Counted from the first letter of the stretch, positions 17,352-27,214 are shown. The stretch is 64,000 nucleotides of DNA from Staphylococcus haemolyticus (GCF_006094395.1 NZ_CP035291.1:558001-622000), one strand, 5' to 3'. Numbers and translations: made by a program. Notes: generated by a model not told the origin, from the letters alone.

Positions 17352-19178
17352 ATGTTCACTCAATTTAAAAGACTTTTAATTGGTAAACCTAAAAGAAATC
17401 GTGATTTAAAAAATGAAAGAATCAGTAATTTCAAGGCTTTAGCAATACTTTCTTCGGATGCATTGTCATCAGTAGCCTATGGTCCGGAGCAAATTTTGAT
17501 TACACTCGCAGTCGTTGGTGCTATAGCGTCATGGTACACGTTACCAATTGCATGTGCAGTATTAGTACTATTAGCAGCTTTAATCTTATCATACCGCCAA
17601 GTCATTTATGCCTATCCTAAGGGCGGCGGTGCTTATATGGTTTCTAAGACTAACTTAGGAGAAAAATGGGGACTAGTAGCTGGTGGTTCATTACTTGTTG
17701 ATTATATTTTAACTGTAGCGGTAAGTATCGCTTCTGGTGCAGATGCGTTTGTAGCTGCATTTCCGTCACTGTATCATCACAAAGTATTAATTGCATGTTT
17801 ACTAGTACTATTTATTTTAATAATGAATTTACGTGGATTGACAGAATCTGCTACAGTATTGTCTTATCCAGTCTATTTATTCATTATCGGGTTAATTATT
17901 ATGATTGTTGTAGGTGTATGGAAAGTTGCAACTGGCCAAGCTGAACCACATATGCACGCAACAGTGGGAACAGCTGTGCCTGGTGTTACGCTATTCTTAC
18001 TATTAAAAGCATTCTCATCTGGGGCATCATCTTTAACAGGCGTAGAAGCTATATCTAATGCGGTAACAAATTTTAAAGATCCTGGTCCTAAGAATGCTGT
18101 TAAAACATTAGTTACAATGGGTGGCATCCTTGCATTTCTATTAGTAGGCATTGTAGGTTTAGCCTATTGGTACGGCGTAATGCCTGAGACTGAGACGACC
18201 GTATTGTCTCAATTAGCAATGAACATTCTAGGACACAATGCTGGTTATTATTTTGTTCAGGCTACAACAGTAATGATTTTAGTTTTAGCAGCGAATACAG
18301 GTTTTACAGCATTTCCAATGCTTGCCGCTAGCATGGCGAAAGATAAATATATGCCGCGTATGTTTAGTGTTCGAGGAGATCGCTTAGGTTATTCGAACTC
18401 TATCATCACTTTAGGTGTTGGGGCTATCTTGCTTATTATCATTTTTGATGGTAAAACTGAGAACTTGATTCCACTCTATGCTGTAGGTGTATTTATTCCA
18501 TTCACATTAGCACAATATGGCATGGTACTTAAATGGATTAGAGGCAGAGAAAAAGGGTGGTCTCGCAAATTAATTGCCAACGCGATAGGTGGAACAATTA
18601 CATTTATCGTATTTATGATTTTCTTGATCACTAAATTTAGCCATGTATGGCCAATATTGATATTTTTACCTTTAATTGTGATTGTATTCCTACGTATCAA
18701 AGGTCATTATAAAGATATTGCTAAACAGTTGAAATCGACTGCAATGGTACAAGATATGCCAATTGTTGATAAAAATTTAGCAATTGTTCCTGTAAGTACC
18801 ATTACGTCAGCCATTGATAAATCAGTATATTATGCTCAAATGATTGCTGATGATGTCATAGCAGTTCATGTTTCATTTGGAGATGAAGCGGATAAATGCT
18901 TTGCTGAAAAATGGCAACGTCATTATCCGGATGTGCGTTTAGTCATCTTACATTCTGAATATCGTAGTGTCATTAGACCAATTTCAAGATTTATTGATAA
19001 GATCAATAAAAAAGCGAATGATAAAAATTATGTCATTACAGTTGTTGTGCCTCAGTTTATTACAAAAAAATCATGGCATAACTTCTTACACAATCAAACG
19101 AGTATTAGATTAAAAATGCACTTATTCTATCAAAAGAATGTTATTTTAGCAACTGTACCATTTAAATTACACAAATAA
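17352..19178 (+). CDS. kimA: KimA-type potassium/proton symporter (APC superfamily)
   Basis: A 608-residue APC-superfamily permease that matches B. subtilis KimA (formerly YdaO) along its full length. Shared segments are LLIGKP at the start, LSSDALSSVAYGPEQIL, SYRQVIYAYPKGGGAY, LKAFSSGASSLTGVEAISNA and LAANTGFTAFP. The cytosolic C-terminal domain starts near residue 470 and has VSFGDEADKCFAEKW and HNFLHNQ. KimA imports K+ and is inhibited by c-di-AMP. It has been annotated as an amino acid permease. I see no c-di-AMP (ydaO) riboswitch in the 260-base upstream gap, unlike B. subtilis. Confidence 0.83.
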   Translation: MFTQFKRLLIGKPKRNRDLKNERISNFKALAILSSDALSSVAYGPEQILITLAVVGAIASWYTLPIACAVLVLLAALILSYRQVIYAYPKGGGAYMVSKTNLGEKWGLVAGGSLLVDYILTVAVSIASGADAFVAAFPSLYHHKVLIACLLVLFILIMNLRGLTESATVLSYPVYLFIIGLIIMIVVGVWKVATGQAEPHMHATVGTAVPGVTLFLLLKAFSSGASSLTGVEAISNAVTNFKDPGPKNAVKTLVTMGGILAFLLVGIVGLAYWYGVMPETETTVLSQLAMNILGHNAGYYFVQATTVMILVLAANTGFTAFPMLAASMAKDKYMPRMFSVRGDRLGYSNSIITLGVGAILLIIIFDGKTENLIPLYAVGVFIPFTLAQYGMVLKWIRGREKGWSRKLIANAIGGTITFIVFMIFLITKFSHVWPILIFLPLIVIVFLRIKGHYKDIAKQLKSTAMVQDMPIVDKNLAIVPVSTITSAIDKSVYYAQMIADDVIAVHVSFGDEADKCFAEKWQRHYPDVRLVILHSEYRSVIRPISRFIDKINKKANDKNYVITVVVPQFITKKSWHNFLHNQTSIRLKMHLFYQKNVILATVPFKLHK

Positions 19179-19186
19179 ACTTATAG

Positions 19187-19229
19187 AAAAGCCCATAGAT
19201 AATGCAAGGTTACATTATCTATGGGCTTT
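19187..19229. terminator. Bidirectional terminator kimA/antiporter
   Basis: AAAGCCCATAGATAATG and CATTATCTATGGGCTTT arms around an 8-base loop, between convergent genes. Confidence 0.92.
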
Positions 19230-19238
19230 AATTGATTT

Positions 19239-21446
19239 TTAGTGAGCGTTGCTTACTTCATGTGCTAGAACGATTTCATTGTAATTGATGTTTTCTCGTA
19301 ATTGGGTTGCAACTTCATTAGTTACTTTATTTCGTGAAATTAATTCATCTAAAATGGTACGTTGGATGTATAATGCTTCCAATTTTACATCTTGTTGTTG
19401 CTGTGTAGTAAGTTCATATACTTCTTTGTTTTGATTTTTTTGTTGCTTTCTATTCTTATTGTGACGAATCGTACGAGATAAGTTGTGATATTGGTTAATA
19501 ATTAAACTCACTTCTAAGACATTTGAACTATTTTGTTCTTGACGCATTTTCATAATAATATTGTGATTAACAACACGCATTAATTGTTGCACTTTGTTAA
19601 AGCTATTTGCACATTCTTCTCTTTGTGCCTTTTTCTCGTCTTTTACTTTTTGACGTTCAGCTTTATATTCTTCACGCTTAGCTTTAATATCCATTTTATT
19701 TTGTTCTGGTGTAGCATGATGTTCTTCTTTTAATAATCCTCGGTTTTCTTTATGGATGCGATGTGTCTCTTTTCGTGATTCTTTACGAGCTTTAAATCGT
19801 AAGCCGATTAATTTAAAGAAACGACTTATTTTTCTTATAATAGACATTTCACGATAAGATTGACTGAATTCCGTAATATTGCGATAGTCTGTTAAATCCT
19901 TCTTAGTAATTCTTTCTTTTTCGATTAATCGCTCTAGTGTTCTTGTTTCTTCTTCTTCAGCTATTTCTTGAAGGCGACGTAATTCTTTCGTATTTTTATT
20001 GTCCGGTTCCATATTGATTAAGAATGATAACTCATTAAAATATTGATTTAATATTGGTCGATAATCCATACTTTTTTCTTCAGAGTTTTTCTTTTTAAAT
20101 GCATCGAGTACTTGTTGAACCATGAATATTTTAGCTGATTGATAGGACATACCTTTAAATTCTGAGATCTTTTCAGATGGTGTGATAAACGGTAGAACAA
20201 CTTGAGCGAGAATTAAGCTAGTTAATACCATAAATGAAGCGATGAATAACAGATCATTACGATATATAAACTCTTGGTTACCATCCATCATATATGGAAG
20301 TGTTAGTGCCATTGATAAGGAAATGGTACCGTGTATCCCACACATTGTCATAATAAAGGCATAGTGATTACGCTTCGGTGGTCCAGCATCTTCTTCATCA
20401 TCTAAATAAGATTGAACGTTGTTTGGATAATAAAAATCTTTAAATAATAAGTACACCCAAACAAATCTAAATACATAAATCGCTAGCGCAATTAATAGCG
20501 CGGTTGTAATTAAAAATACAATGTTTTGTGGTTCGTCATGAATAATTTCCATAACTACTTCGGGAACGATATATCCTAATACAACAAATACAAAGCCATT
20601 TAACGCATAACTTAGCGTATTCCATATTTGGTTATAGTTCATTTGTAATTCCGTTTGGGCACGAATTAAACGGTCGCGTTCTAAACCATGGATTAAACCA
20701 GCGACAACTACGGCTATAATTCCTGATGCGTGAAGCTCTTCGCCAATAAAATAAACGGCGAAAGGAGTAAGTAATTGAATGAATGTTAACGTATTACTAT
20801 CTTTCATGCCTTTATTGGCAGTTAAATAAACTCTTAAAGTTACGACTAGTGCGCTAACAATGATACCAATTAACACACCTAAAATAGTTGAAATAATAAA
20901 TTGGCCAATTGCATCAAATGCTGAAAAACTACCAGTTACAAGTGCAGTAACTGCAATTTTAAATGAAATGATACCTGCGGCGTCATTAAGTAATGATTCA
21001 CCTTCAAGAATTGACATTGACCCTTTAGGTAATATCTTACCTTTAGTAATTGCGGAAACTGCGACTGCATCAGTAGGGCAAAGAATTGCAGCAATTGCAA
21101 AGGCAGCTGGCATTGGTAAATCCGCCCAAATCCAATGAATAAAGAAACCAACACCAATAACAGTAGCAAAGACGAGTGCCATTGCCATAAGTACTATGGG
21201 TTTACGGTACTCAAGTAACTTTGTTCGAGAAATATGCGTACCTTCCACAAATAAAAGTGGGGCGATAACCGCCATCATAAAGACTTCCGATTCAAATTCA
21301 AAGTGCATTGGAATAGGTAGCACAAATAAGCAGACACCCAATGCGATTTGAATAAAAGCAGTAGGAATTTTAGGGAACCTATTATAAATAATAGAACTGA
21401 TAATAACTGCGAATATAAATAATAAAAATGCTTCTAATAGCTCCAT
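19239..21446 (-). CDS. CPA1-family Na+(K+)/H+ antiporter with long charged C-terminal domain
   Basis: A 735-residue monovalent cation/proton antiporter. About 12 hydrophobic helices span 1-425. The ion-binding pair Asn154-Asp155 is in EGESLLNDAAG, and CPTDAVAVSA precedes it. The remaining 300 residues are cytosolic, strongly charged and probably helical (KARKESRKETHRIHKENR, EEYKAERQKVKDEKKAQ), far longer than in minimal antiporters. The ribosome binding site AAAGGAG is good. It faces kimA across a shared terminator, so a K+ importer and a cation exporter are adjacent. Na+ versus K+ preference cannot be read from sequence. Confidence 0.88.
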   Translation of the reverse strand: MELLEAFLLFIFAVIISSIIYNRFPKIPTAFIQIALGVCLFVLPIPMHFEFESEVFMMAVIAPLLFVEGTHISRTKLLEYRKPIVLMAMALVFATVIGVGFFIHWIWADLPMPAAFAIAAILCPTDAVAVSAITKGKILPKGSMSILEGESLLNDAAGIISFKIAVTALVTGSFSAFDAIGQFIISTILGVLIGIIVSALVVTLRVYLTANKGMKDSNTLTFIQLLTPFAVYFIGEELHASGIIAVVVAGLIHGLERDRLIRAQTELQMNYNQIWNTLSYALNGFVFVVLGYIVPEVVMEIIHDEPQNIVFLITTALLIALAIYVFRFVWVYLLFKDFYYPNNVQSYLDDEEDAGPPKRNHYAFIMTMCGIHGTISLSMALTLPYMMDGNQEFIYRNDLLFIASFMVLTSLILAQVVLPFITPSEKISEFKGMSYQSAKIFMVQQVLDAFKKKNSEEKSMDYRPILNQYFNELSFLINMEPDNKNTKELRRLQEIAEEEETRTLERLIEKERITKKDLTDYRNITEFSQSYREMSIIRKISRFFKLIGLRFKARKESRKETHRIHKENRGLLKEEHHATPEQNKMDIKAKREEYKAERQKVKDEKKAQREECANSFNKVQQLMRVVNHNIIMKMRQEQNSSNVLEVSLIINQYHNLSRTIRHNKNRKQQKNQNKEVYELTTQQQQDVKLEALYIQRTILDELISRNKVTNEVATQLRENINYNEIVLAHEVSNAH

Positions 21447-21787
21447 GAATAACTCCTTTATAAAAATGAATACTAATAGTTTACCATGTGAAGTGATAAG
21501 CTACCAAAAAATGGTAACCTATTTAATAAATTGTTTTATGATTATTATTTTGTCTATTTACCATATTTAAGTGTCTATAAACAGATATATGAATTAAAGT
21601 GGTTATCAATATAGAGTTGCTTGAGATGTCTAAAAGTGGGAGTAGTTGAATAAAGTTATATGATAGTGAGAACAGAATTAAGATCATACAAATATAAAAA
21701 CTGAGAAAAGCTTGATATAAGCGTCTTCTCAGTTTTATTTGTTTTTATAAATTGAAAATTTCGTTTATCAATTAATTAATCTGATGA
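21447..21787. other. Intergenic region between the antiporter and cycA
   Basis: It holds the antiporter promoter (TA-rich, no clear consensus) and the cycA terminator at 21697-21737. No credible open frame. Confidence 0.5.
21697..21737 (-). terminator. Terminator after cycA, copy 1 of an ACTGAG hairpin family
   Basis: AAAACTGAGAA (21697-21707) pairs with TTCTCAGTTTT (21726-21736). The loop contains AAGCTTGATATAAGCG. Nearly the same hairpin recurs at 27338-27375. Confidence 0.85.
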
Positions 21788-23188
21788 TTAATAATTAATT
21801 GAATTACGTCCTTGACTACGAGTTCGTTCCGCTAAGTCTTCTGCATTAGACTTGTATTTTCTATAAAAGATGAACAAGAAGATAAACCAAATTGGTGAAA
21901 TGAAAATGGCCGCTCTTGTATCTTCGCTAAAGAATAGTAGTACAAACACAAACGCGAAAAATGCGAGTACGACATATGCTGTCTTAAGTCCACCAAAGAG
22001 TTTAAATTTATTCTTATGGTGTTCTTCTGGATTCTTTTTAACGAAAACAATATAAGAAATGATAATCATTGCCCATACTACTAAAAATAGAACAGTTGAT
22101 AGTGTTGTAACATAAATAAATAATTTAATGGCATCTGGGAAAATAAAATTAAGCAATGCTGCTGCCAATAAGGTACCAGATGAAACTAACATAGATAAGT
22201 ATGGAACACTGCTACCATTAGTTTTGCTTAAAACTTTAGGTCCTAAACCTTGTTTAGCAAGTCCGAATAAAATACGACTATTAGAATAAATACCACTGTT
22301 TGTTGCTGATGCAGCGGCAGTTAATACTACAAAGTTTACTAGTCCGGCAGCGAATGGTAAGCCGATTAAACTAAACATCGTTACGAATGGACTACTATTT
22401 GAGTCTATTTTATTCCAAGGAATAACCGACATGATGACTAATAAACCACCTACGTAAAATAATAAGATACGTATAGGCACGTTATTAATTGCTTTAGGAA
22501 TTACATTTCTAGGGTCCTTCGTCTCACCAGCAGTTACCCCGATAAGTTCAATACCAATAAATGAATAAACGGCAATTTGGAATGCCATTAAGAATCCAAA
22601 TGGTCCATTAGGGAAGATACCGCCGTGATTAGTTAAGTTACTAAACGATGCATGACCATAAGATGTTTTAAATGAGAAGAATATCATGACAAGTCCAACG
22701 ATGATCATCGCAATAATAGTAACAATTTTGATAATTGAGAACCAAAATTCCAATTCACCGAATAATCTTGCACCTAACATGTTAAAAGAGATTAACATTA
22801 ATACTATGAACAAGACGGTAATCCAATGTGGAACTTGTGGGAACCAAAAACTAAAATATTGTCCCATTGCTGTTAAATCTGACATACTTGAAGCAATCCA
22901 AGCGAGCCAATATGTCCACCCAATGACAAATCCGGCAAAGGGACCTATGTATTCGTTCGCGATATCTACAAATGAATTAAAGCGTGTATTACTTAATAAC
23001 AATTCTCCAAGTGCTCGCATGAATGCAAACATGACCATACCAATAATCATGTAAGTTAGTAAAAGGGAAGGTCCTGTTAAAGCTATTGTTTGTCCTGAAC
23101 CTAGGAATAATCCTGTACCAATTGCGCCCCCAATCGCAATTAATTGAATATGCCTGTTGTTTAGTTCTCTTTCCAACTGTCTAGCCAT
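21788..23188 (-). CDS. cycA: D-serine/D-alanine/glycine permease
   Basis: A 466-residue amino acid permease of the AAT/APC type with 12 hydrophobic segments. The N terminus ELNNRHIQLIAIGGAIGTGLFLGSG is the family signature, followed by SFIGIELIGVTAGE in helix 6. CycA/AapA proteins import D-alanine, D-serine and glycine with protons. The ribosome binding site GGAGGAAG is strong. A perfect cre-type match lies 46 bases upstream, so CcpA control is likely. Substrate range is inferred from close similarity to CycA. Confidence 0.87.
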   Translation of the reverse strand: MARQLERELNNRHIQLIAIGGAIGTGLFLGSGQTIALTGPSLLLTYMIIGMVMFAFMRALGELLLSNTRFNSFVDIANEYIGPFAGFVIGWTYWLAWIASSMSDLTAMGQYFSFWFPQVPHWITVLFIVLMLISFNMLGARLFGELEFWFSIIKIVTIIAMIIVGLVMIFFSFKTSYGHASFSNLTNHGGIFPNGPFGFLMAFQIAVYSFIGIELIGVTAGETKDPRNVIPKAINNVPIRILLFYVGGLLVIMSVIPWNKIDSNSSPFVTMFSLIGLPFAAGLVNFVVLTAAASATNSGIYSNSRILFGLAKQGLGPKVLSKTNGSSVPYLSMLVSSGTLLAAALLNFIFPDAIKLFIYVTTLSTVLFLVVWAMIIISYIVFVKKNPEEHHKNKFKLFGGLKTAYVVLAFFAFVFVLLFFSEDTRAAIFISPIWFIFLFIFYRKYKSNAEDLAERTRSQGRNSINY

Positions 23189-23233
23189 ATACTTCCTCCT
23201 TAGAAAGCAATGATGCGATTTTTAATTTTTTAG

Positions 23234-23248
23234 TTGTAAACGCTTTCT
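23234..23248. promoter_or_regulatory. cre site upstream of cycA
   Basis: TTGTAAACGCTTTCT matches WTGNAANCGNWNNCW at every fixed position. It lies 46 bases upstream of the cycA start, in the promoter region; the rest of the 310-base gap (23189-23499) is AT-rich with a TTATTATTAATAATAA palindrome near 23436. Confidence 0.7.
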
Positions 23249-23499
23249 TTTTTATGTAAAAATTTTTCTTTTAACAAAGTATAGCGTTTATTCAATAGTT
23301 GTTAAATTTTAGATAAAAAGCGATTTTGATATTAATTGTTCACAAATTATGTAACTTTGCTAAAAGGTAATTTTATTATACTCTTTATTGTATAAAATAT
23401 AAACAAATTTCTGAAAATTTAATAAACAGATTTATTTATTATTAATAATAACTATGACATAATGATTTCAATTCAAAACAAGTAAGAGGGAAGACATTA

Positions 23500-24318
23500 A
23501 TGAAGATAGGTACAATTTCAGATTTACATATTGATCGACATCCTAAACTGGAACCACAAGCATATCTTGATGCACTCGTATATATTGTGGAACAAAGAAA
23601 TATTGAATTATTATTAATTGCAGGAGATATGTCTAATGATTATCTGCAAAGTTACCAATTTATTCAAGACTTAAAAGAAAAATGTCGTATACCAATCTTA
23701 TTCGTCCCTGGTAATCATGACTATTGGACTTCAGAAGCATCACTCAGTTCAAAGCAAATTTATGAATTTTATGCTAGCAAGCCAGACTGTCTAATTGGCA
23801 AACCGTATGTCGTTAATGACCATTGGGCAATAGTAGGACATACTGCATGGTATGACTATAGCTATGCTGATGACAAATTTGATTTGGATCGAATTAAAAG
23901 AGGGAAATATTACGGTGCCACATGGCAAGATAAAGTGAAAATTGATTGGGATATTGATGATAGAGTGTTATCTAAAGAGGCGGCTAAACAAATACAAGAA
24001 GACTTAGATCAGGTTAAAGATAAACATATTATCTTAATGACTCACATTGTCACGCATCCTAAATTTATAGTACCTATGCCGCATCGCATTTTTGACTTCT
24101 TTAATGCTTATATAGGTACTAAGGACTTTGATGAATTTTATTCAACCTATTCCATCCGTTATAGCATTATGGGGCATGTGCATTTTCGAAAGATGATTAA
24201 TGAAAATGGCATCACATATATTTGTCCCTGCTTAGGGTATCAACGACAATGGAGAACGAGTGATATTAATCAAGAAATCAATAACGCTTTAGTATCATTT
24301 GATATTAGTGATGAATAA
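23500..24318 (+). CDS. Calcineurin-like metallophosphoesterase
   Basis: A 272-residue soluble phosphoesterase with the full binuclear-metal motif set: DLHID (residue 8), GDMSND, GNHD, MTHIVTHP and GHVH near residue 225. These place it in the YmdB/YkuE-like metallophosphoesterase superfamily. The natural substrate is unknown. It is monocistronic; GAGGG precedes the ATG, and a hairpin follows at 24326-24363. Confidence 0.87.
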   Translation: MKIGTISDLHIDRHPKLEPQAYLDALVYIVEQRNIELLLIAGDMSNDYLQSYQFIQDLKEKCRIPILFVPGNHDYWTSEASLSSKQIYEFYASKPDCLIGKPYVVNDHWAIVGHTAWYDYSYADDKFDLDRIKRGKYYGATWQDKVKIDWDIDDRVLSKEAAKQIQEDLDQVKDKHIILMTHIVTHPKFIVPMPHRIFDFFNAYIGTKDFDEFYSTYSIRYSIMGHVHFRKMINENGITYICPCLGYQRQWRTSDINQEINNALVSFDISDE

Positions 24319-24325
24319 TATATAT

Positions 24326-24363
24326 GTGAGATTGGGAAGTGTTTTAAATTATCTCAATCTCAC
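24326..24363. terminator. Convergent hairpin
   Basis: GTGAGATTG and CAATCTCAC arms (24326-24334 and 24355-24363) between convergent genes. No long T-run, so efficiency is uncertain. Confidence 0.6.
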
Positions 24364-24375
24364 TAGCAGTTACTA

Positions 24376-24999
24376 CTAATCATTGGTGTTTACTTTAAGA
24401 TATATACATGTACGACCAGGGGCATTAAAGCTACGCTCTAATTTGGACTTTGCAATTTTAATAACTTGAAAGCGATTAGGGACTATCGCAGGAAAGATAA
24501 CAAATTTAAATAAGTGACTCCATAAGGGATCTATATAATAGTAATATTTATCATCATATCCAATTAATAGCGTAACATGAATGTTAGAAACGAGTTCTTT
24601 TTTACGATCATCAAATGTGAAATGTTTCCGGAATGGTTTACGCCCTAAACTCGTATGATACATGATGACCGGTTGGCCTGAATCAATAACGGCCTCTAAA
24701 GACGTTAGCTCAGTACCTGTGCCATCAACAATTCGTGAATCAATCGTTTGTAAGTACGGAACATAAGCATTCGGAAAGATGGTTTGGTGATGACCCAACT
24801 TGACGAGTAAGTGATGACCTACATAACCTTTATAGGGATTATTAGGATGTTTGGGCCAATGTTTCATAATTTCTGTTGCTTTTATATTATAATCATTATA
24901 TTGAAGTAACATTGCTGCTGAAACACCTTCACAGCCCATGACCATTGGAATTGGAAATAATTGGCTAATTGGTTTGATTGATAATATCGTTCTTTTCAT
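24376..24999 (-). CDS. C39-like cysteine peptidase family protein
   Basis: A 207-residue protein of the Peptidase_C39_2 type. The probable nucleophile Cys sits in MGCEGVSAAMLLQY near residue 22, and the His-Asp pair is in NIHVTLLIGYDDKYYYYIDP. There is no ABC transporter part and no clear signal peptide. Staphylococcal members are uncharacterised. I choose ATG 24999, preceded by GAGGAG; the TTG at 25014 lies before that site. No bacteriocin or peptide precursor is visible nearby. Confidence 0.78.
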   Translation of the reverse strand: MKRTILSIKPISQLFPIPMVMGCEGVSAAMLLQYNDYNIKATEIMKHWPKHPNNPYKGYVGHHLLVKLGHHQTIFPNAYVPYLQTIDSRIVDGTGTELTSLEAVIDSGQPVIMYHTSLGRKPFRKHFTFDDRKKELVSNIHVTLLIGYDDKYYYYIDPLWSHLFKFVIFPAIVPNRFQVIKIAKSKLERSFNAPGRTCIYLKVNTND

Positions 25000-25139
25000 C
25001 TTTATTCTCCTCAAAGACGCTTTTATAGTTTACATCACTTAATTTAAGTAAATTTATTATATACCTTAGTGGTCATCTCGTATATTAATATGGATTTTGA
25101 CTTTATTGATATAGAATAAATGAAAAAGGGGACATTTGA

Positions 25140-25622
25140 ATGGCAATACAATATAAATTGGAACAGTTAAATCATGTTCGACTCATCGGTGTCTTAAGAA
25201 AGTATGAGAGTGGCGATGAGATGCAAAAAGATATACCATCATTTTGGCAAAAAGTAAATAATGATGGGGTTGTAGATGATTTAATAGAACTTAGTAATCA
25301 AACATTATCAGGATTGTTAGGCGTCATTTTACAGAAAGAAGATAATCATTTCGAATATTTCATTGGTGTACCTTGTGATAATTCGAATAATAATGATTCG
25401 CACTTTAATACACTCGAATTGTCAGCTCATAAGTATGTTGTTATAGATGCGAAAGGAAAAGTTCCCGAAGCAATTAAATCGATAACGCCTAAAATCTATC
25501 AAGAGTTATTACCTCAAGCTAAATTTAAGACGATTAGAGCACCTATGTTTGAACATTACTTACCAGGAAATACCCAAAGTAGTGATTATATTACAGAAAT
25601 TTGGATTCCTATAGAAGATTAG
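25140..25622 (+). CDS. GyrI-like/effector-binding domain protein
   Basis: A 160-residue stand-alone GyrI-like (AraC effector-binding) domain, with the segments YFIGVPCDN, LELSAHKYVVIDAKGKVPEAI and a Glu-Ile-Trp-Ile-Pro C terminus (ITEIWIPIED) that is a hallmark of the fold. Such proteins bind small hydrophobic or cationic ligands. AAAGGGG lies upstream. There is no DNA-binding domain, so it is not itself a transcription factor. Monocistronic. Confidence 0.82.
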   Translation: MAIQYKLEQLNHVRLIGVLRKYESGDEMQKDIPSFWQKVNNDGVVDDLIELSNQTLSGLLGVILQKEDNHFEYFIGVPCDNSNNNDSHFNTLELSAHKYVVIDAKGKVPEAIKSITPKIYQELLPQAKFKTIRAPMFEHYLPGNTQSSDYITEIWIPIED

Positions 25623-25675
25623 ACAAGAGATTGATATAAAGTAGATATTTTAAAACTATAAAATACAGTAATTAA

Positions 25676-25717
25676 AAGAACTGAGAAGGCGCTCTTTTTA
25701 AGCGTTTCTCAGTTCTT
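25676..25717. terminator. Convergent terminator, related ACTGAG hairpin
   Basis: AAGAACTGAGAA pairs with TTCTCAGTTCTT, with an inner CGCT/AGCG stem. It is shared by the GyrI-like gene and the methyltransferase. Confidence 0.85.
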
Positions 25718-25733
25718 GTTATACTTTCACAAT

Positions 25734-26492
25734 TTATTTTTTAACTGCATGAACGATATAATTCATATTCTTTTTATGTTTACGCATTGTTTTAAACATT
25801 TTGATAAACATTTTGCGATTAGTTGGTTTTAGAGCGTTTTTTATAATTTTTAACGTACCAAGGAGGCCTTCATCTCGAATCATACCTATTGGAGTCATTA
25901 AAGATAGTGGACCTACTTTAGACTCAATATTTGAAAAACCAGCTTCTTGATAGAGTTGATACCAATCTTCAGGTGATAAAGGTGTAACTTTCATATTGAT
26001 GGCGTTACTTAATTCATCAATGACCGTTGGCGCCTCTTGTCTATTAATAATTGCAATATCATGTGTAAGTATAATGCCATTCGGTTTTAATACTCGATAA
26101 TATTCATTTAGCACTTTTTCCTTAATCTGATAAGGCAACATGGTTAGCATCGCTTCATTTAAAATAATATCAAAGCTCTGATCTTCAAAAGGTAATTTCA
26201 TAGCATTGGCTTGCGTTAAATGAATAAGCTTATCTAAATTGCGTTTCGAAACATTTTGTTTACCTTTTTCTAAAGCGGTTTTATTTAAGTCTACGCCCTC
26301 AATGTGGCAATTATATTTTTGAGCTAATTCAATAGACGTTGTACACATATTACAAGCTACTTCTAAAACACGTTTATCGCTGGAGAAGTGTCCTTTATTT
26401 ATAAGCCAATTTGTTGCTAACACACCCCCTGGACGTAAGCGTTTCTTTCCTAATTGTGCTAAAAATGTATGGCCGGCTATTTTAGTCACCAT
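25734..26492 (-). CDS. Class I SAM-dependent methyltransferase
   Basis: A 252-residue methyltransferase of the Methyltransf_11/25 type. The motif I region reads VLEVACNMCTTS rather than the usual GxGxG, with the acidic EGVDLNKTAL in motif II and FDIILNEAMLTML in motif IV. The Gly-poor motif I is a real departure, yet the rest of the Rossmann fold is intact. It lies 17 bases after scdA on the same strand, implying co-transcription with an iron-sulfur repair gene. The ATG at 26492 is preceded by AGGAAG. Substrate unknown. Confidence 0.8.
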   Translation of the reverse strand: MVTKIAGHTFLAQLGKKRLRPGGVLATNWLINKGHFSSDKRVLEVACNMCTTSIELAQKYNCHIEGVDLNKTALEKGKQNVSKRNLDKLIHLTQANAMKLPFEDQSFDIILNEAMLTMLPYQIKEKVLNEYYRVLKPNGIILTHDIAIINRQEAPTVIDELSNAINMKVTPLSPEDWYQLYQEAGFSNIESKVGPLSLMTPIGMIRDEGLLGTLKIIKNALKPTNRKMFIKMFKTMRKHKKNMNYIVHAVKK

Positions 26493-26509
26493 AGTCAACA
26501 CTTCCTGTT

Positions 26510-27178
26510 CTAACTGAATTTGTTAAAGAGTACGTGATTTTCTAAATGTACATGTTCATGAGTTTCACGTTCTAAATTCATTAGACGATGATATACTAAT
26601 CTCCAAGTTTGGCAAGCTTCACTAGGAGGTTGATATTGGCTAGTTAATTCACGCATATCTTCAAGTAATTGTCCTGTTTGAGTGTGGTCGTCAACTAAGC
26701 TTTGAATGATATCAGATGAATGATCTACTTGTTCACCACGAGAAAGTTTAATTAACGCTGGGAAATCATGTTCATCTTCTTGAGCCATATGCTCAAGCAT
26801 ACCATCTCGATATTGGCGATATAAATCTTGTAACTGAATTAGAAATGGATGGTTTGGTCCATGAACTTTAGCCACTTTTGTAACATAAGGGGATAGATTC
26901 TTAAATTCTTCACGCATTGTTTCGTGATAGCGAGATTGTATATATTGAATTAATGACGGCGCATCTAGATATTTCACATTAATGTTTCCTTGATCATGGT
27001 TTGGAAGTTCATTAATTTCATCTATTAAAGTTTCTGCATCAACTTTTTTATTTTTAACTGCCTCATTTATAGATATATTGCCACCACAACAAAAGTCGAT
27101 GCCATATTTTCTGAAAATATCAGCACTTAGTGGGATATCAGTAACAATTTCTGCAACGATAGATTCATTTGTAATCAT
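26510..27178 (-). CDS. scdA: ScdA/RIC di-iron iron-sulfur cluster repair protein
   Basis: A 222-residue repair of iron centres (RIC/YtfE) protein. The N-terminal ScdA domain has FRKYGIDFCCGGN (double Cys). The C-terminal hemerythrin-like domain (about 75-222) supplies the di-iron ligands in RYHETMREE, KVHGPNHPFL, EHMAQEDEHDFPAL and HEHVHLENHVLF. It restores Fe-S clusters damaged by nitric oxide or oxidants, relevant to the Fe-S-rich Nar/Nir enzymes in this window. ATG 27178 follows the very strong AAAGGAGGAG site. A Fur-type box sits within the likely promoter. Confidence 0.92.
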   Translation of the reverse strand: MITNESIVAEIVTDIPLSADIFRKYGIDFCCGGNISINEAVKNKKVDAETLIDEINELPNHDQGNINVKYLDAPSLIQYIQSRYHETMREEFKNLSPYVTKVAKVHGPNHPFLIQLQDLYRQYRDGMLEHMAQEDEHDFPALIKLSRGEQVDHSSDIIQSLVDDHTQTGQLLEDMRELTSQYQPPSEACQTWRLVYHRLMNLERETHEHVHLENHVLFNKFS

Positions 27179-27214
27179 TAAAACTCCTCCTTTATTTACT
27201 TTCATTATAATCGT

